11,234 nt of DNA from CAYVMN01 sp964452575 (lineage in GTDB: Bacteria > Desulfobacterota > DSM-4660 > Desulfatiglandales > Desulfatiglandaceae): positions 1-11,234 of the forward strand of contig CAYVMN010000147.1 in NCBI GenBank assembly GCA_964452575.1, in the 5' to 3' direction. Of this stretch, positions 1-6,167 are shown in pieces (the first letter of the stretch is position 1; every line of letters begins with the position of its first letter). The position numbers and the translations under genes are program-made. The notes beneath the pieces are model-generated. The model searched no databases, was not told the origin of the DNA, and saw nothing but the letters and a program-made list of their open reading frames with translations.

Positions 1-445
1 AATATAAAATAATTAGCCCTTTAACATGTTGATTTATTTTTGCGTCAATCCTTAGTTTAGAGTTTCTTAACACTTTTAACCAGTGGTAGATTCTTTAGTA
101 TGGTTGCCTTCATCCCTTTTACGACGCTGCTCGGAGCGTGAAAAAGAACGACGGATTTATCCTGAAGGTTTTTCTCCTAACAGAAACAACGCTTCTGTCA
201 GGAGTTGAGTAGGCACATTTTGACGGGTTTTTTCATGGGGAAACTCTCAACGAAAGGTTCAGAGGTTCAGCGTTCAGGGTCCAGGGGGTTATGATTGTCG
301 ATTGACGAATTAAGAACTCAGAGTTACTGGTTACTTGTTGCTTGTCCTATTATCAAGAACGATATTGAAGATAGAGGGAAAGTCAAGAAGAATCGGTTGA
401 GGACCCAGGTAATAAAATAGATTGTAAGTTTAGAAGTAAAGGTTC
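1..445. other. Gene-free region with hairpin and degenerate short repeats
   Basis: I see no credible gene on either strand in these 445 bases. The first 120 bases are AT-rich. A strong stem-loop lies at 174-204 and is listed separately. The hexamer GTTCAG occurs three times in close succession (257-262, 265-270, 272-277), followed at about 323-346 by low-complexity sequence built from TTACT, TTACTTG and TTGCTTG words. This texture looks like decayed non-coding repeat sequence. The 10-mer TTAACACTTT at 67-76 resembles the end of the MITE seen elsewhere in the window, but no partner end was found nearby. Confidence 0.6.
174..204. repeat. Inverted repeat (12-bp stem, 7-nt loop)
   Basis: CTCCTAACAGAA at 174-185 pairs with TTCTGTCAGGAG at 193-204 with one mismatch, around the loop ACAACGC. 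There is no T-run directly after the stem on either strand, so it is not a typical intrinsic terminator. It may be a remnant of a palindromic repeat or an RNA structure; the role is unknown. Confidence 0.6.
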
Positions 446-965
446 TCAGAACAGGATCGTCACTTCATAGACGCCATCCTCAACCCTCATGGAAACGTTC
501 TCTGCGCCTTGCGCCAGCTTCCTCATCTTGATATTCCTGGCAAGAATCTCCGCCGTAAACCCCCTAAGCCCTTTGGACTTGCCGTACTCTGTCATCCGTT
601 TCTGGAGCATGGACCCAAGGCCCACGCTTTGCCATTCCGGGCGGATCATAAAGGCTATTTCAGCCAAGTTAGTGGTAGGGTTTACGTGATAGGGAGCTGC
701 CCACGATGGTCTCATGCTCTGCTCCGCCCACCACCGCTACAAAGGCCATCTCGGTCTCATAGTCCACGTTGCACAGATGCTCGGCCTGCGATACCGGAAG
801 CGATCGCAGGGAGGCAAAGGATCGGGTCAGTACGTCCTCCTCAGTGAGATGGTAAAAGATATCCTGCAGGGCCTCCACATCGCTTGCCCGTGATGGCCGG
901 AGAAGCACCTGAACCCCGTTTTTGAGGACCACAATCCTTTCCTCCTCTGCCGGGTAAGGCGAACG
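446..965 (-). pseudogene. Frameshifted GNAT acetyltransferase relic (C-terminal domain of an acyl-CoA hydrolase/transferase-GNAT type protein)
   Basis: Two minus-strand reading frames together give one GNAT domain. The upstream piece (965 down to about 692) reads PYPAEEERIVVLKNGVQVLL, then a typical N-terminal GNAT stretch ending at ETIVGSS. The downstream piece (about 691 to 446) continues with YHVNPTTNLAEIAFMIRPEW and the acetyl-CoA-binding QSVGLG signature (QxxGxG), ending in YEVTILF. Joining them needs a frame change near 692-694. The sequence style, for example QKRMTEYGKSKGLRGF and AENVSMRVEDG, matches the GNAT domain found at the C-terminus of bifunctional acetyl-CoA hydrolase/transferase proteins known from Desulfobacterota. 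The in-frame sequence upstream meets a TGA at 1004-1002, no hydrolase part is visible, and no good start or RBS is present. It is therefore probably a dead fragment, although a single sequencing error at the frame change cannot be excluded. Confidence 0.75.
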
Positions 966-1040
966 ACTCCGCAGGGTCGAATCCTGGCTGCATCGATCCC
1001 GTCAGGCCTATTCTCCTGAATGGGCCACGCCATTGAGACC

Positions 1041-1069
1041 TTGACCTAAGTGAAAAATGCAGTTACAAT
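1041..1069 (+). promoter_or_regulatory. Sigma-70-type promoter of the MNT/HEPN pair
   Basis: A -35 box TTGACC (1041-1046) and a -10 box TACAAT (1064-1069) are separated by exactly 17 nt. Each differs from consensus by one base. Transcription would start near 1076, giving a leader of about 22 nt before the ATG at 1098. The position rules out the longer GTG start at 1050, which would lie inside the promoter. Confidence 0.65.
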
Positions 1070-1086
1070 ACATGAGCAATTGGGTC

Positions 1087-1093
1087 AAGGAGG
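1087..1093 (+). promoter_or_regulatory. Ribosome binding site that fixes the MNT gene start
   Basis: AAGGAGG lies 4 nt before the ATG at 1098. This is a strong Shine-Dalgarno match, although the spacing is on the short side. It supports 1098 over the upstream in-frame GTG at 1050. Confidence 0.7.
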
Positions 1094-1097
1094 TCTG

Positions 1098-1412
1098 ATG
1101 AATCGAAAGGAATTGCTGGAGCAAGTAAGGCAAACTGTTCGTGGAGTGGAACCTGATGCAGAGATCATTCTTTACGGCTCACGCTCGCGTGGAAATGCTC
1201 TCTCAGAATCGAACTGGGACTTCCTTATAATAGTTGACGGTCCTCTGAATGATGAACGTACAGATCTGATCCGTTACAAGCTCTATGAAATAGAATGGGA
1301 ATCTGGGGAGGTCATCTCCTCCATTATACGGGATCGGGAAGAATGGAATAGCAGTCTATATAAGGCTATGCCTTTTCATCAGAGAGTTGAGGAGGAAGGG
1401 ATCAGCCTGTGA
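1098..1412 (+). CDS. MNT-type minimal nucleotidyltransferase, probable antitoxin of a HEPN/MNT pair
   Basis: This encodes a 104-aa protein of the DNA polymerase beta-like minimal nucleotidyltransferase fold. In the family, MNT proteins paired with HEPN toxins can neutralise the toxin, in studied cases by transferring AMP to it. The signature GSRSRGNALSESNWDFLI (residues 27-44) corresponds to the GSx10DxD motif, but the first metal-binding aspartate is asparagine here (N39) while the second is kept (D41). The C-terminal stretch GEVISSIIRDREEWNSSLY and the ending VEEEGISL fit the subfamily whose members usually read SDWDFLI. The start at 1098 is supported by AAGGAGG 4 nt upstream and by the promoter at 1041-1069. 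The stop overlaps the GTG start of the HEPN gene by 4 nt (GTGA), a typical translational coupling for such pairs. Whether the enzyme is active without the first Asp is uncertain. Confidence 0.85.
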   Translation: MNRKELLEQVRQTVRGVEPDAEIILYGSRSRGNALSESNWDFLIIVDGPLNDERTDLIRYKLYEIEWESGEVISSIIRDREEWNSSLYKAMPFHQRVEEEGISL

Positions 1413-1807
1413 AGGAGTGGAGCAAGGGGTTGGTCCTCCATCGCATGGAGCGAGCTCATGAAAGTCTGGAGGATGCTCGTATCCTTGCCGATAAAGAGCG
1501 GTGGAACGCCTGCGTAAATCGTCTCTACTATGCCTGCTTTTATGCCATCTCTGCACTACTTGTGCAGGACGGTCTATCCTCTTCTAAGCATGCCGGTATC
1601 CGTAGCCTCTTCAATAGGCAGTATGTGAAGACAGGTAAGGTCCCTAGAGATTTAGCCCGGATATACAATGATCTTTTTGAAAGACGGCAAGAAGGTGATT
1701 ACATCGACTTTGTCAGCTTTCAAGGATCGCAGGTCCTGCCATGGATTTCTAAGGCAGAGCAACTCGTTCGCTATGTTTTCAGCTTGGTTCAAGAACCAGG
1801 AGGTTGA
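1409..1807 (+). CDS. HEPN domain protein, probable toxin of the HEPN/MNT pair
   Basis: This encodes a 132-aa all-helical HEPN domain protein; many HEPN toxins are metal-independent RNases. The diagnostic core is NRLYYACFYAISALL (residues 37-51), followed by SSKHAGIRSLFNRQY and, towards the end, DLFERRQEGDYIDF. In many relatives the segment reads RxYYxxFH, giving an Rx6H catalytic pair; here R38 is followed six residues later by tyrosine (Y45) instead of histidine, so RNase activity is doubtful. The start is GTG at 1409, overlapping the stop of the MNT gene, with GGAGGAAGGG at 1391-1400 as the ribosome binding region. It is co-transcribed with the MNT gene from the promoter at 1041-1069. It ends 35 nt from the convergent crotonase gene. 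The family assignment is firm; the toxin role is inferred from the arrangement. Confidence 0.85.
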   Translation: MKEWSKGLVLHRMERAHESLEDARILADKERWNACVNRLYYACFYAISALLVQDGLSSSKHAGIRSLFNRQYVKTGKVPRDLARIYNDLFERRQEGDYIDFVSFQGSQVLPWISKAEQLVRYVFSLVQEPGG

Positions 1808-1842
1808 TGAGGGGCAGGGCCGGGAGGTGTGATCATCGGCTA

Positions 1843-2622
1843 TTAGAAATATTTGCTTGTCTTTTCCCCTCCGCCTGTCATCCCGCGGGCAAGCAAGAGG
1901 GCCTGGTTTCGGTCCTCCAGCTTAAGGGCCTGCTCGAGTCCGCCTGCATCCAGATTCATATTGATGGCCTCCTTTGTAAGCCATAGGCCCATTGGGTTCT
2001 TGCTGTTCATGGTTCGTGCCAGCTCCAGGGCCGTATCCATAAGCCCTTCACGCCCTACCATCCTGCTTGCCAATCCAAGTGACATGGCCTCCTCGGCTGA
2101 CATGAAGTTACCCGTGAGCATGAATTCATAGGCCCTCCCGGCCCCGATGAGGCGGGGGAGAAAATAGCTGCACGCCATATCAGCACCGCCCAGTCCCACG
2201 TTGATGTAGGCCGCCGAAAAACGGGCATCAGTGCTGACTACTCGCACGTCTGAGGCGAGGGCAAAGCTGAAGCCAAGGCCGGCCGCCGGGCCATGGACCG
2301 CACAGATTATGGGCTGAGGCACCTGCCTCATTGCCAGATTAAGCCTTCCCATGCGTGACTGAAACCTGTAGAACTGATCCGTATTCATGCTCGGGAGCAT
2401 TTTGATGGCCTCTTTCATGTCAAGGCCTGCGCAGAATCCCCGATCCCCGTTTCCCCTGAGGATGATAACGTGGGTGTCGAGGTCATCCATCCGCTCCCTC
2501 CAGAAGTCCTCCAGCTCCTGCATCATCTGAAGGCTGACCGAATTGTACCGCCTGGGGCGATTGAGGGATAGCACCCCGATTCCCGCTTCCTCGACCCTGC
2601 ACTCTATGGTCTCATAATCCAT
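1843..2622 (-). CDS. Enoyl-CoA hydratase/isomerase (crotonase) family protein lacking both canonical catalytic Glu residues
   Basis: This 259-aa protein has normal length for a crotonase-fold enzyme acting on acyl-CoA thioesters. Visible family features are the oxyanion-hole segments GFCAGLDMKEA (62-72) and HGPAAGLGFSFALASDVRV (110-128), and LPRLIGAGRAYEFMLTGNFM (155-174). By alignment to rat mitochondrial enoyl-CoA hydratase, E144 corresponds to S119 and E164 to Y139, so it should not be a standard hydratase. The segment NVGLGGADMACSYFLPR resembles a crotonase subgroup with GLSGxDxGxSYxLPR, where an aspartate (here D148) is conserved; an isomerase, hydrolase or other crotonase reaction is possible. 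ATG 2622 is preceded by a GAAAGGAT ribosome binding sequence. It lies 57 nt downstream of the ferredoxin-like gene on the same strand and is probably in one operon with it. Confidence 0.88.
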   Translation of the reverse strand: MDYETIECRVEEAGIGVLSLNRPRRYNSVSLQMMQELEDFWRERMDDLDTHVIILRGNGDRGFCAGLDMKEAIKMLPSMNTDQFYRFQSRMGRLNLAMRQVPQPIICAVHGPAAGLGFSFALASDVRVVSTDARFSAAYINVGLGGADMACSYFLPRLIGAGRAYEFMLTGNFMSAEEAMSLGLASRMVGREGLMDTALELARTMNSKNPMGLWLTKEAINMNLDAGGLEQALKLEDRNQALLLARGMTGGGEKTSKYF

Positions 2623-2679
2623 GTCTATCCTTTCACTCCCATTGACTCTAATCTCAAGGGGACTTGCCAGGAGCAGCCT

Positions 2680-3687
2680 CTATTCTGGTACAAAATCCGC
2701 CGGCCTGACTTCATTGAGGCTTATGGCCTCTTCCGGGCATGTAACCGTACAGAGCCCGCAACCCATGCATTTCTCGCTATTGACAAAGGCCGTATCTCCT
2801 TCTCCTACCATGCTTATGGCCTCAAAATAACACCTTTCCAAACAGGTCTCGCAGGAAGAGCAGAGCCCGGCATCCACCGAGGCCTCAAAACGACTCGGCA
2901 CCACGAATTTCCTCAAACCCCTCCGGACTGAGGGCCAGTTGAGGCAGCAGTCGCTGCAGCAATTACAGATGATGTGACCTGGCGCCCTTTGGTTATTGCC
3001 CACATGTACCAGACCCTCTTCCTCGCACCGTCTCAATATCTCCAGGGCCTCATTCTTCCCAAGCCTTCGGCCCGTTCCCCGTTCTATGGCGTAATCGGCT
3101 GCCTTGTTGATCTGGATACAGACATCCACGCTCTTCCCGCACTTACCGTCGATTACGCGACATGAACATGGTGCTACTGCAAGGTTTCTGGCCTCCTCAA
3201 CTATATTCTTGACATCGTCAAAGGCCAGGATATGGGTCCTGGCCTCAATTGTCACGTTGACCGGGATCACCCTCACCACGGGCGAAGGAATAACAGCCTC
3301 TATCTTCCTGCTGTACTCATCAAACTCCTCTGCCATGAACTCCCGCCATAGATCCAGCATCTGGCGGGGGGCATCTATCATGACCGCAGTGGCATCGTGC
3401 ATCTGAAGGAGGTTGCGAACGCGATAATAGCGAATATCGTCTCCCTTTTTTGACTTGAAGATTAACCCCTTCTTAAAAAGACGTTCGGTCATCTGTCTGA
3501 TTTCGGCCTCGCCAATCCCTGTCTTCCGGGCCAGTTCCTCAATGCTCGCAGGAGGAGATGCGGCCAGCAAGACCCTGGCCTCATCTTCATTGGTCAAAAT
3601 CTCGAAGATTCCGGGGATAAATCTGGAATCCCCGGCCCCTAACCCTTCAGCCAGCTCCTGATATACCGTCTTTTCAGCCACCTCCAT
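2680..3687 (-). CDS. Winged-helix plus 2x[4Fe-4S] ferredoxin domain protein
   Basis: This 335-aa protein has a three-part layout. Residues about 35-90 look like a winged helix-turn-helix (SIEELARKTGIGEAEIRQM, then LFKKGLIF and YYRVRN). The middle holds cysteine clusters C174-S-C176, C183, C190 and C241-N-C-C-S-D-C-C248. The C-terminus is a two-cluster ferredoxin with C276-C279-C282-C286 and C307-C310-C313-C317-P. Such proteins occur in anaerobes and are usually annotated only as 4Fe-4S binding proteins. The role could be electron transfer or redox sensing coupled to DNA binding; this is not settled by the sequence. No signal peptide or membrane segment is seen, so it is cytoplasmic. AAAGGAGG ends 3 nt before the ATG at 3687. 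It is the first gene of the probable operon with the crotonase gene, and divergent from the methyltransferase gene. Confidence 0.85.
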   Translation of the reverse strand: MEVAEKTVYQELAEGLGAGDSRFIPGIFEILTNEDEARVLLAASPPASIEELARKTGIGEAEIRQMTERLFKKGLIFKSKKGDDIRYYRVRNLLQMHDATAVMIDAPRQMLDLWREFMAEEFDEYSRKIEAVIPSPVVRVIPVNVTIEARTHILAFDDVKNIVEEARNLAVAPCSCRVIDGKCGKSVDVCIQINKAADYAIERGTGRRLGKNEALEILRRCEEEGLVHVGNNQRAPGHIICNCCSDCCLNWPSVRRGLRKFVVPSRFEASVDAGLCSSCETCLERCYFEAISMVGEGDTAFVNSEKCMGCGLCTVTCPEEAISLNEVRPADFVPE

Positions 3688-3747
3688 GACCCTCCTTTCG
3701 CTCGAACCAGGGCACTACGAACTATTGCTTGTCTTTAATGGGCCTGC

Positions 3748-3776
3748 AAACCTTGGATGTGTGCTTCCCAAGGTTT
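3748..3776. repeat. Perfect 9-bp inverted repeat in the divergent intergenic region
   Basis: AAACCTTGG (3748-3756) and CCAAGGTTT (3768-3776) form a perfect stem around an 11-nt loop. It lies between the divergent ferredoxin-like gene and methyltransferase gene. No long T-run follows, so an operator or an RNA hairpin is as likely as a terminator. I saw no confident promoter in the 246-nt gap. Confidence 0.5.
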
Positions 3777-3918
3777 TCGTTTCTTTACCACGCAAAGAGG
3801 CAAGATCCCCAGGGCTTTCTTATAGAACTCGGCGATATTAACATCTATTTGAAGCCCTGACAAAGGCGATGGTTGAATAATAGGGTCAAGATCAGGTAGA
3901 ATGGATAAGATGCCCTAT

Positions 3919-3926
3919 AAAGGAGG
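3919..3926 (+). promoter_or_regulatory. Ribosome binding site that fixes the methyltransferase start
   Basis: AAAGGAGG lies 7 nt before ATG 3934. This ideal Shine-Dalgarno sequence falls inside the longer reading frame that begins at ATG 3901, so the downstream ATG is the better start. Confidence 0.75.
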
Positions 3927-3933
3927 TTCATGG

Positions 3934-4596
3934 ATGCACCGCAAGATCTTAGTTGAGAAGATACCAGGCCCTATGGCTTCTATTTATGAAAAGGCCAGCA
4001 GAATGGTGATAGAGACCTACTACAGGCAGGTGGCGCAAGAGGTGGTCTTGAGCCTTAAGGAAGGGGTGATCCTGGATCTTGGTACCGGTCCAGGATATCT
4101 CCCCATCGAGATTGTCAAGGCCTCTCCATCGATCAGGGTTGATGGGATTGACTTGAGCCACAGGTTGATAAGTATGGCACGGGCCAACGCCCTGAGCGCG
4201 GGGGCCGGGGACAGGGTCCATTTTGAGTTGGGAGATGCCGCTGACCTGCGGTTTGCGGATGAATCCTACGATATGGTCCTGAGCACCGGCATGCTCCACC
4301 AGCTGAAAGACCCCGCAAAGGTGCTAAGAGAATCCTACCGCGTCTTAAAGACAGGGGGAGAGGCATGGATCTATGACCCCGCACAGGTCTCATCCCAGAT
4401 TGATACCCAAAAATGGAAGGCCTCCCTTTCGACCTTCGAGAAATTCATGTATCTTCTGTTCCTTTTGTTTACCCTGCTGAATCCGTCCCGTACCTACAAT
4501 CGAGACCAGGTTGTTGCCTTGATACGTACTAGCGCATTTAGGGAATACCGGATAGACGAAGAGAAAAAGGAGATGAAGATCAAGCTGAGGAAGTAG
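3934..4596 (+). CDS. Class I SAM-dependent methyltransferase (methyltransferase type 11 style)
   Basis: This encodes a 220-aa protein with a Rossmann-fold methyltransferase core. Motif I is LDLGTGPGYL (47-56), binding S-adenosylmethionine. The acidic residue after beta-2 is D73 in GIDLS. The next conserved block is GDAADLRF (100-107), then YDMVLSTGMLHQLKDP and the post-motif helix VLRESYRVLKTGG, all typical of the Methyltransf_11/25 group. Residues 171-183 (FMYLLFLLFTLLN) are strongly hydrophobic and may form a lipid-facing or substrate-pocket helix; there is no clear transmembrane topology. The substrate cannot be told from the sequence. ATG 3934 was chosen because of the strong RBS at 3919-3926; ATG 3901 and 3910 are alternatives with no comparable RBS. 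The gene is convergent with the aminotransferase gene, leaving only 17 nt between the stops. Confidence 0.85.
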   Translation: MHRKILVEKIPGPMASIYEKASRMVIETYYRQVAQEVVLSLKEGVILDLGTGPGYLPIEIVKASPSIRVDGIDLSHRLISMARANALSAGAGDRVHFELGDAADLRFADESYDMVLSTGMLHQLKDPAKVLRESYRVLKTGGEAWIYDPAQVSSQIDTQKWKASLSTFEKFMYLLFLLFTLLNPSRTYNRDQVVALIRTSAFREYRIDEEKKEMKIKLRK

Positions 4597-4613
4597 CCCG
4601 AAATCTTATATGA

Positions 4614-5939
4614 TCACCCGGCCACTTCCCGCACTGCCTCGTCAAATATGGAGAGGCACAGGTCGACTTCCTCTGCCGTCACTGTGAGCCCCGGGCAGAA
4701 GCGGATGGTGTTTTCGCCACACCCAAGGAGTAAGAGCCCCTTTCTAAATGCCTGTTCGATTATCCTGTTGCGCCACTCAGAGGCCCGTTCTTTGGTCTCC
4801 CTGTCTTTTACCAGCTCAACTCCCACCATTAGGCCCTTGCCGCGGATATCCCCCATGCATTCATAGGAGCCCTGCAACTTCCTCAGGCCACTCATAAGGC
4901 GATCCCCTTGCTCTGTTGCATTGGCCATCAGCCCATGCTCCAACAAGTGGATCGTTGCAAGGGCCGCCTCGCACGAAACCGGGTTACCGCCGAATGTGGA
5001 CGCATGGGAGCCTGCCTCCCAGTCCATAATTTCTGCCCGGGCCACCATGGCGCCAAGAGGCATTCCTGAGGCAATCCCTTTGGCGAGGGCCATCATGTCC
5101 GGCACCACGCCGAAGTGTTCCATGGCGAACATCTTTCCGGTCCGGCCCATACCTGACTGGACCTCGTCGGCCACATAGAGAATGCCATACTTCCTGGCAA
5201 TCCTTGAGAGTTCCTGGTGAAACTCCACCGGTGGTACAACGTAGCCCCCTTCACCCTGAATAGGTTCCACAAATATGGCGGCGACCTCTTCGGGCGGCAT
5301 GGTGGTTCGGAAAAGCGTATCCTCGACCCAACGCACGCACTCCAGCCCGCATTCGGGATAGGTTAGATTGTATATGCACCGGTAGCAGTAGGGATAAGGG
5401 ATATGGGTGATTCCGGGTACAAACGGATAATAGTGCCTTTTCTGGATCGTCTTGCTTGCAGTGAGAGAGAGCGCCCCCATGGTGCGACCGTGGAAGGCCC
5501 CGAAAAAGGCGATATTCAATTCCCTCCGGGTATGCCAGCGTGCCAGTTTGAAGGCTGCCTCCACGGCCTCTGCGCCCGAATTGCCGAAATAGACCCTTTT
5601 GGTCCCCTCTCCCTGGACCAGGGTTGCCAATTTTTCCGCCAATGCAATTTGAGATGTGTAATAAAAGTCGGTTCCCGACATGTGTAAGAGCCTGTCAGAC
5701 TGTTTCCTGATGGCCTCCACCACCTCGGGATGGCAGTGCCCTGTGGCACACACGGCAATCCCGGCCGTGAAATCCAGAAATTCATTCCCGTCCACATCCT
5801 GGACCCAGAGGCCCCGGGCCCTATCCACCACAAGGGGATAGACACGGGTGTAGGAAGGAGACACGTGGGTCTTGTCCTTGCCAATCAACAGAGAGGCCTG
5901 GGGACCCGGCAGGGCCGTCTTGATTACAGGACGTCTCAT
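4614..5939 (-). CDS. Class III PLP-dependent aminotransferase (acetylornithine/4-aminobutyrate family)
   Basis: This 441-aa cytoplasmic enzyme belongs to fold-type I, class III aminotransferases, which move an amino group between an omega-amino substrate and 2-oxoglutarate; some relatives are amino acid racemases. Visible residues are the phosphate-binding loop GNSGAEAVEAA (119-129), F149-H150 stacking near PLP, E225-P226-IQGEGG, D258 in ADEVQSGMGRTG, catalytic lysine K287 in ALAKGIASGMPLGA, and STFGGNP (314-320). An unusual insert (residues 184-201, YCYRCIYNLTYPECGLEC) has four cysteines spaced CX2CX8CX3C; as far as I recall such an insert is shared by a subgroup of bacterial homologues. GGAGG lies 8 nt before ATG 5939. 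The MITE copy begins 31 nt upstream of the start codon, inside the likely promoter or leader. The exact substrate is unclear: 4-aminobutyrate, acetylornithine, lysine derivatives and racemisation all remain possible. Confidence 0.88.
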   Translation of the reverse strand: MRRPVIKTALPGPQASLLIGKDKTHVSPSYTRVYPLVVDRARGLWVQDVDGNEFLDFTAGIAVCATGHCHPEVVEAIRKQSDRLLHMSGTDFYYTSQIALAEKLATLVQGEGTKRVYFGNSGAEAVEAAFKLARWHTRRELNIAFFGAFHGRTMGALSLTASKTIQKRHYYPFVPGITHIPYPYCYRCIYNLTYPECGLECVRWVEDTLFRTTMPPEEVAAIFVEPIQGEGGYVVPPVEFHQELSRIARKYGILYVADEVQSGMGRTGKMFAMEHFGVVPDMMALAKGIASGMPLGAMVARAEIMDWEAGSHASTFGGNPVSCEAALATIHLLEHGLMANATEQGDRLMSGLRKLQGSYECMGDIRGKGLMVGVELVKDRETKERASEWRNRIIEQAFRKGLLLLGCGENTIRFCPGLTVTAEEVDLCLSIFDEAVREVAG

Positions 5940-5962
5940 GATTATTCCTCCACGACGTATAA

Positions 5963-5970
5963 GAAGTTTG
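5963..5970. repeat. Target site duplication, left copy
   Basis: GAAGTTTG directly precedes the left end of the MITE-like element and is repeated exactly at 6160-6167 directly after its right end. An 8-bp duplication is the expected footprint of several transposase families, including IS66. Confidence 0.7.
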
Positions 5971-6159
5971 TTAACACTTTAGCGTTTTGAAAGAGAGGCA
6001 GCCTCCGGCCCGGAAGGGCCTCTGGCCCGGAGGGAGGACCATGAGGGTCTTTTTTCCAAAGGACGTAACCCAAATTCTTCACAGCCTGTGGCACGCCCCC
6101 TTACCTTTAAATACAGTTTCTGCCAGGCAGGGGAAGCGTCTTCAAAACTAAAGTGTTAC
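5971..6159. mobile_element. MITE-like element, 189 bp, complete copy
   Basis: The ends are inverted repeats. The left end reads TTAACACTTTAG-CG-TTTTGAA (5971-5991), and the right end, on the complementary strand, reads GTAACACTTTAGTTTTGAA (6159-6141). The two match except for the first base and a 2-nt gap. An exact 8-bp duplication (GAAGTTTG) flanks it. No protein-sized frame exists inside, so it is non-autonomous. The interior contains a GC-rich palindromic stretch (about 5996-6033: CCTCCGG...CCGGAGG) and a segment (6034-6076) that recurs at 11192-11234 with one mismatch. GTAA termini and 8-bp duplications are described for the IS66 family, so mobilisation by an IS66-like transposase is a reasonable inference. 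It fills most of the gap between the divergent aminotransferase and Lon-like genes; the remaining bases up to 6321 hold no gene. Confidence 0.78.
6035..6055 (+). terminator. Short terminator-like hairpin inside the MITE
   Basis: AGGACC (6035-6040) pairs with GGTCTT (6046-6051) over the loop ATGAG and runs into six T residues (6050-6055). In the second element copy the loop base A is G but the stem and T-run are unchanged. The stem is short and contains one G-T pair, so termination would be weak. Confidence 0.3.
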
Positions 6160-6167
6160 GAAGTTTG
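6160..6167. repeat. Target site duplication, right copy
   Basis: GAAGTTTG here is identical to 5963-5970 on the other side of the MITE-like element. Confidence 0.7.

Noticed and set aside
67..76. TTAACACTTT as a third copy of the MITE end
   Set aside because: Only ten bases match; the next bases diverge, no inverted partner end was found within several hundred bases, and no octamer duplication is visible.
827..1033. Small minus-strand protein starting at 1033 over the GNAT relic
   Set aside because: It is in a different frame from the GNAT homology and its sequence shows no family signal; it also overlaps the relic.
1804..2131. Plus-strand reading frames over the crotonase gene
   Set aside because: They are antisense to a well-supported family member and have no family signal or ribosome binding site.
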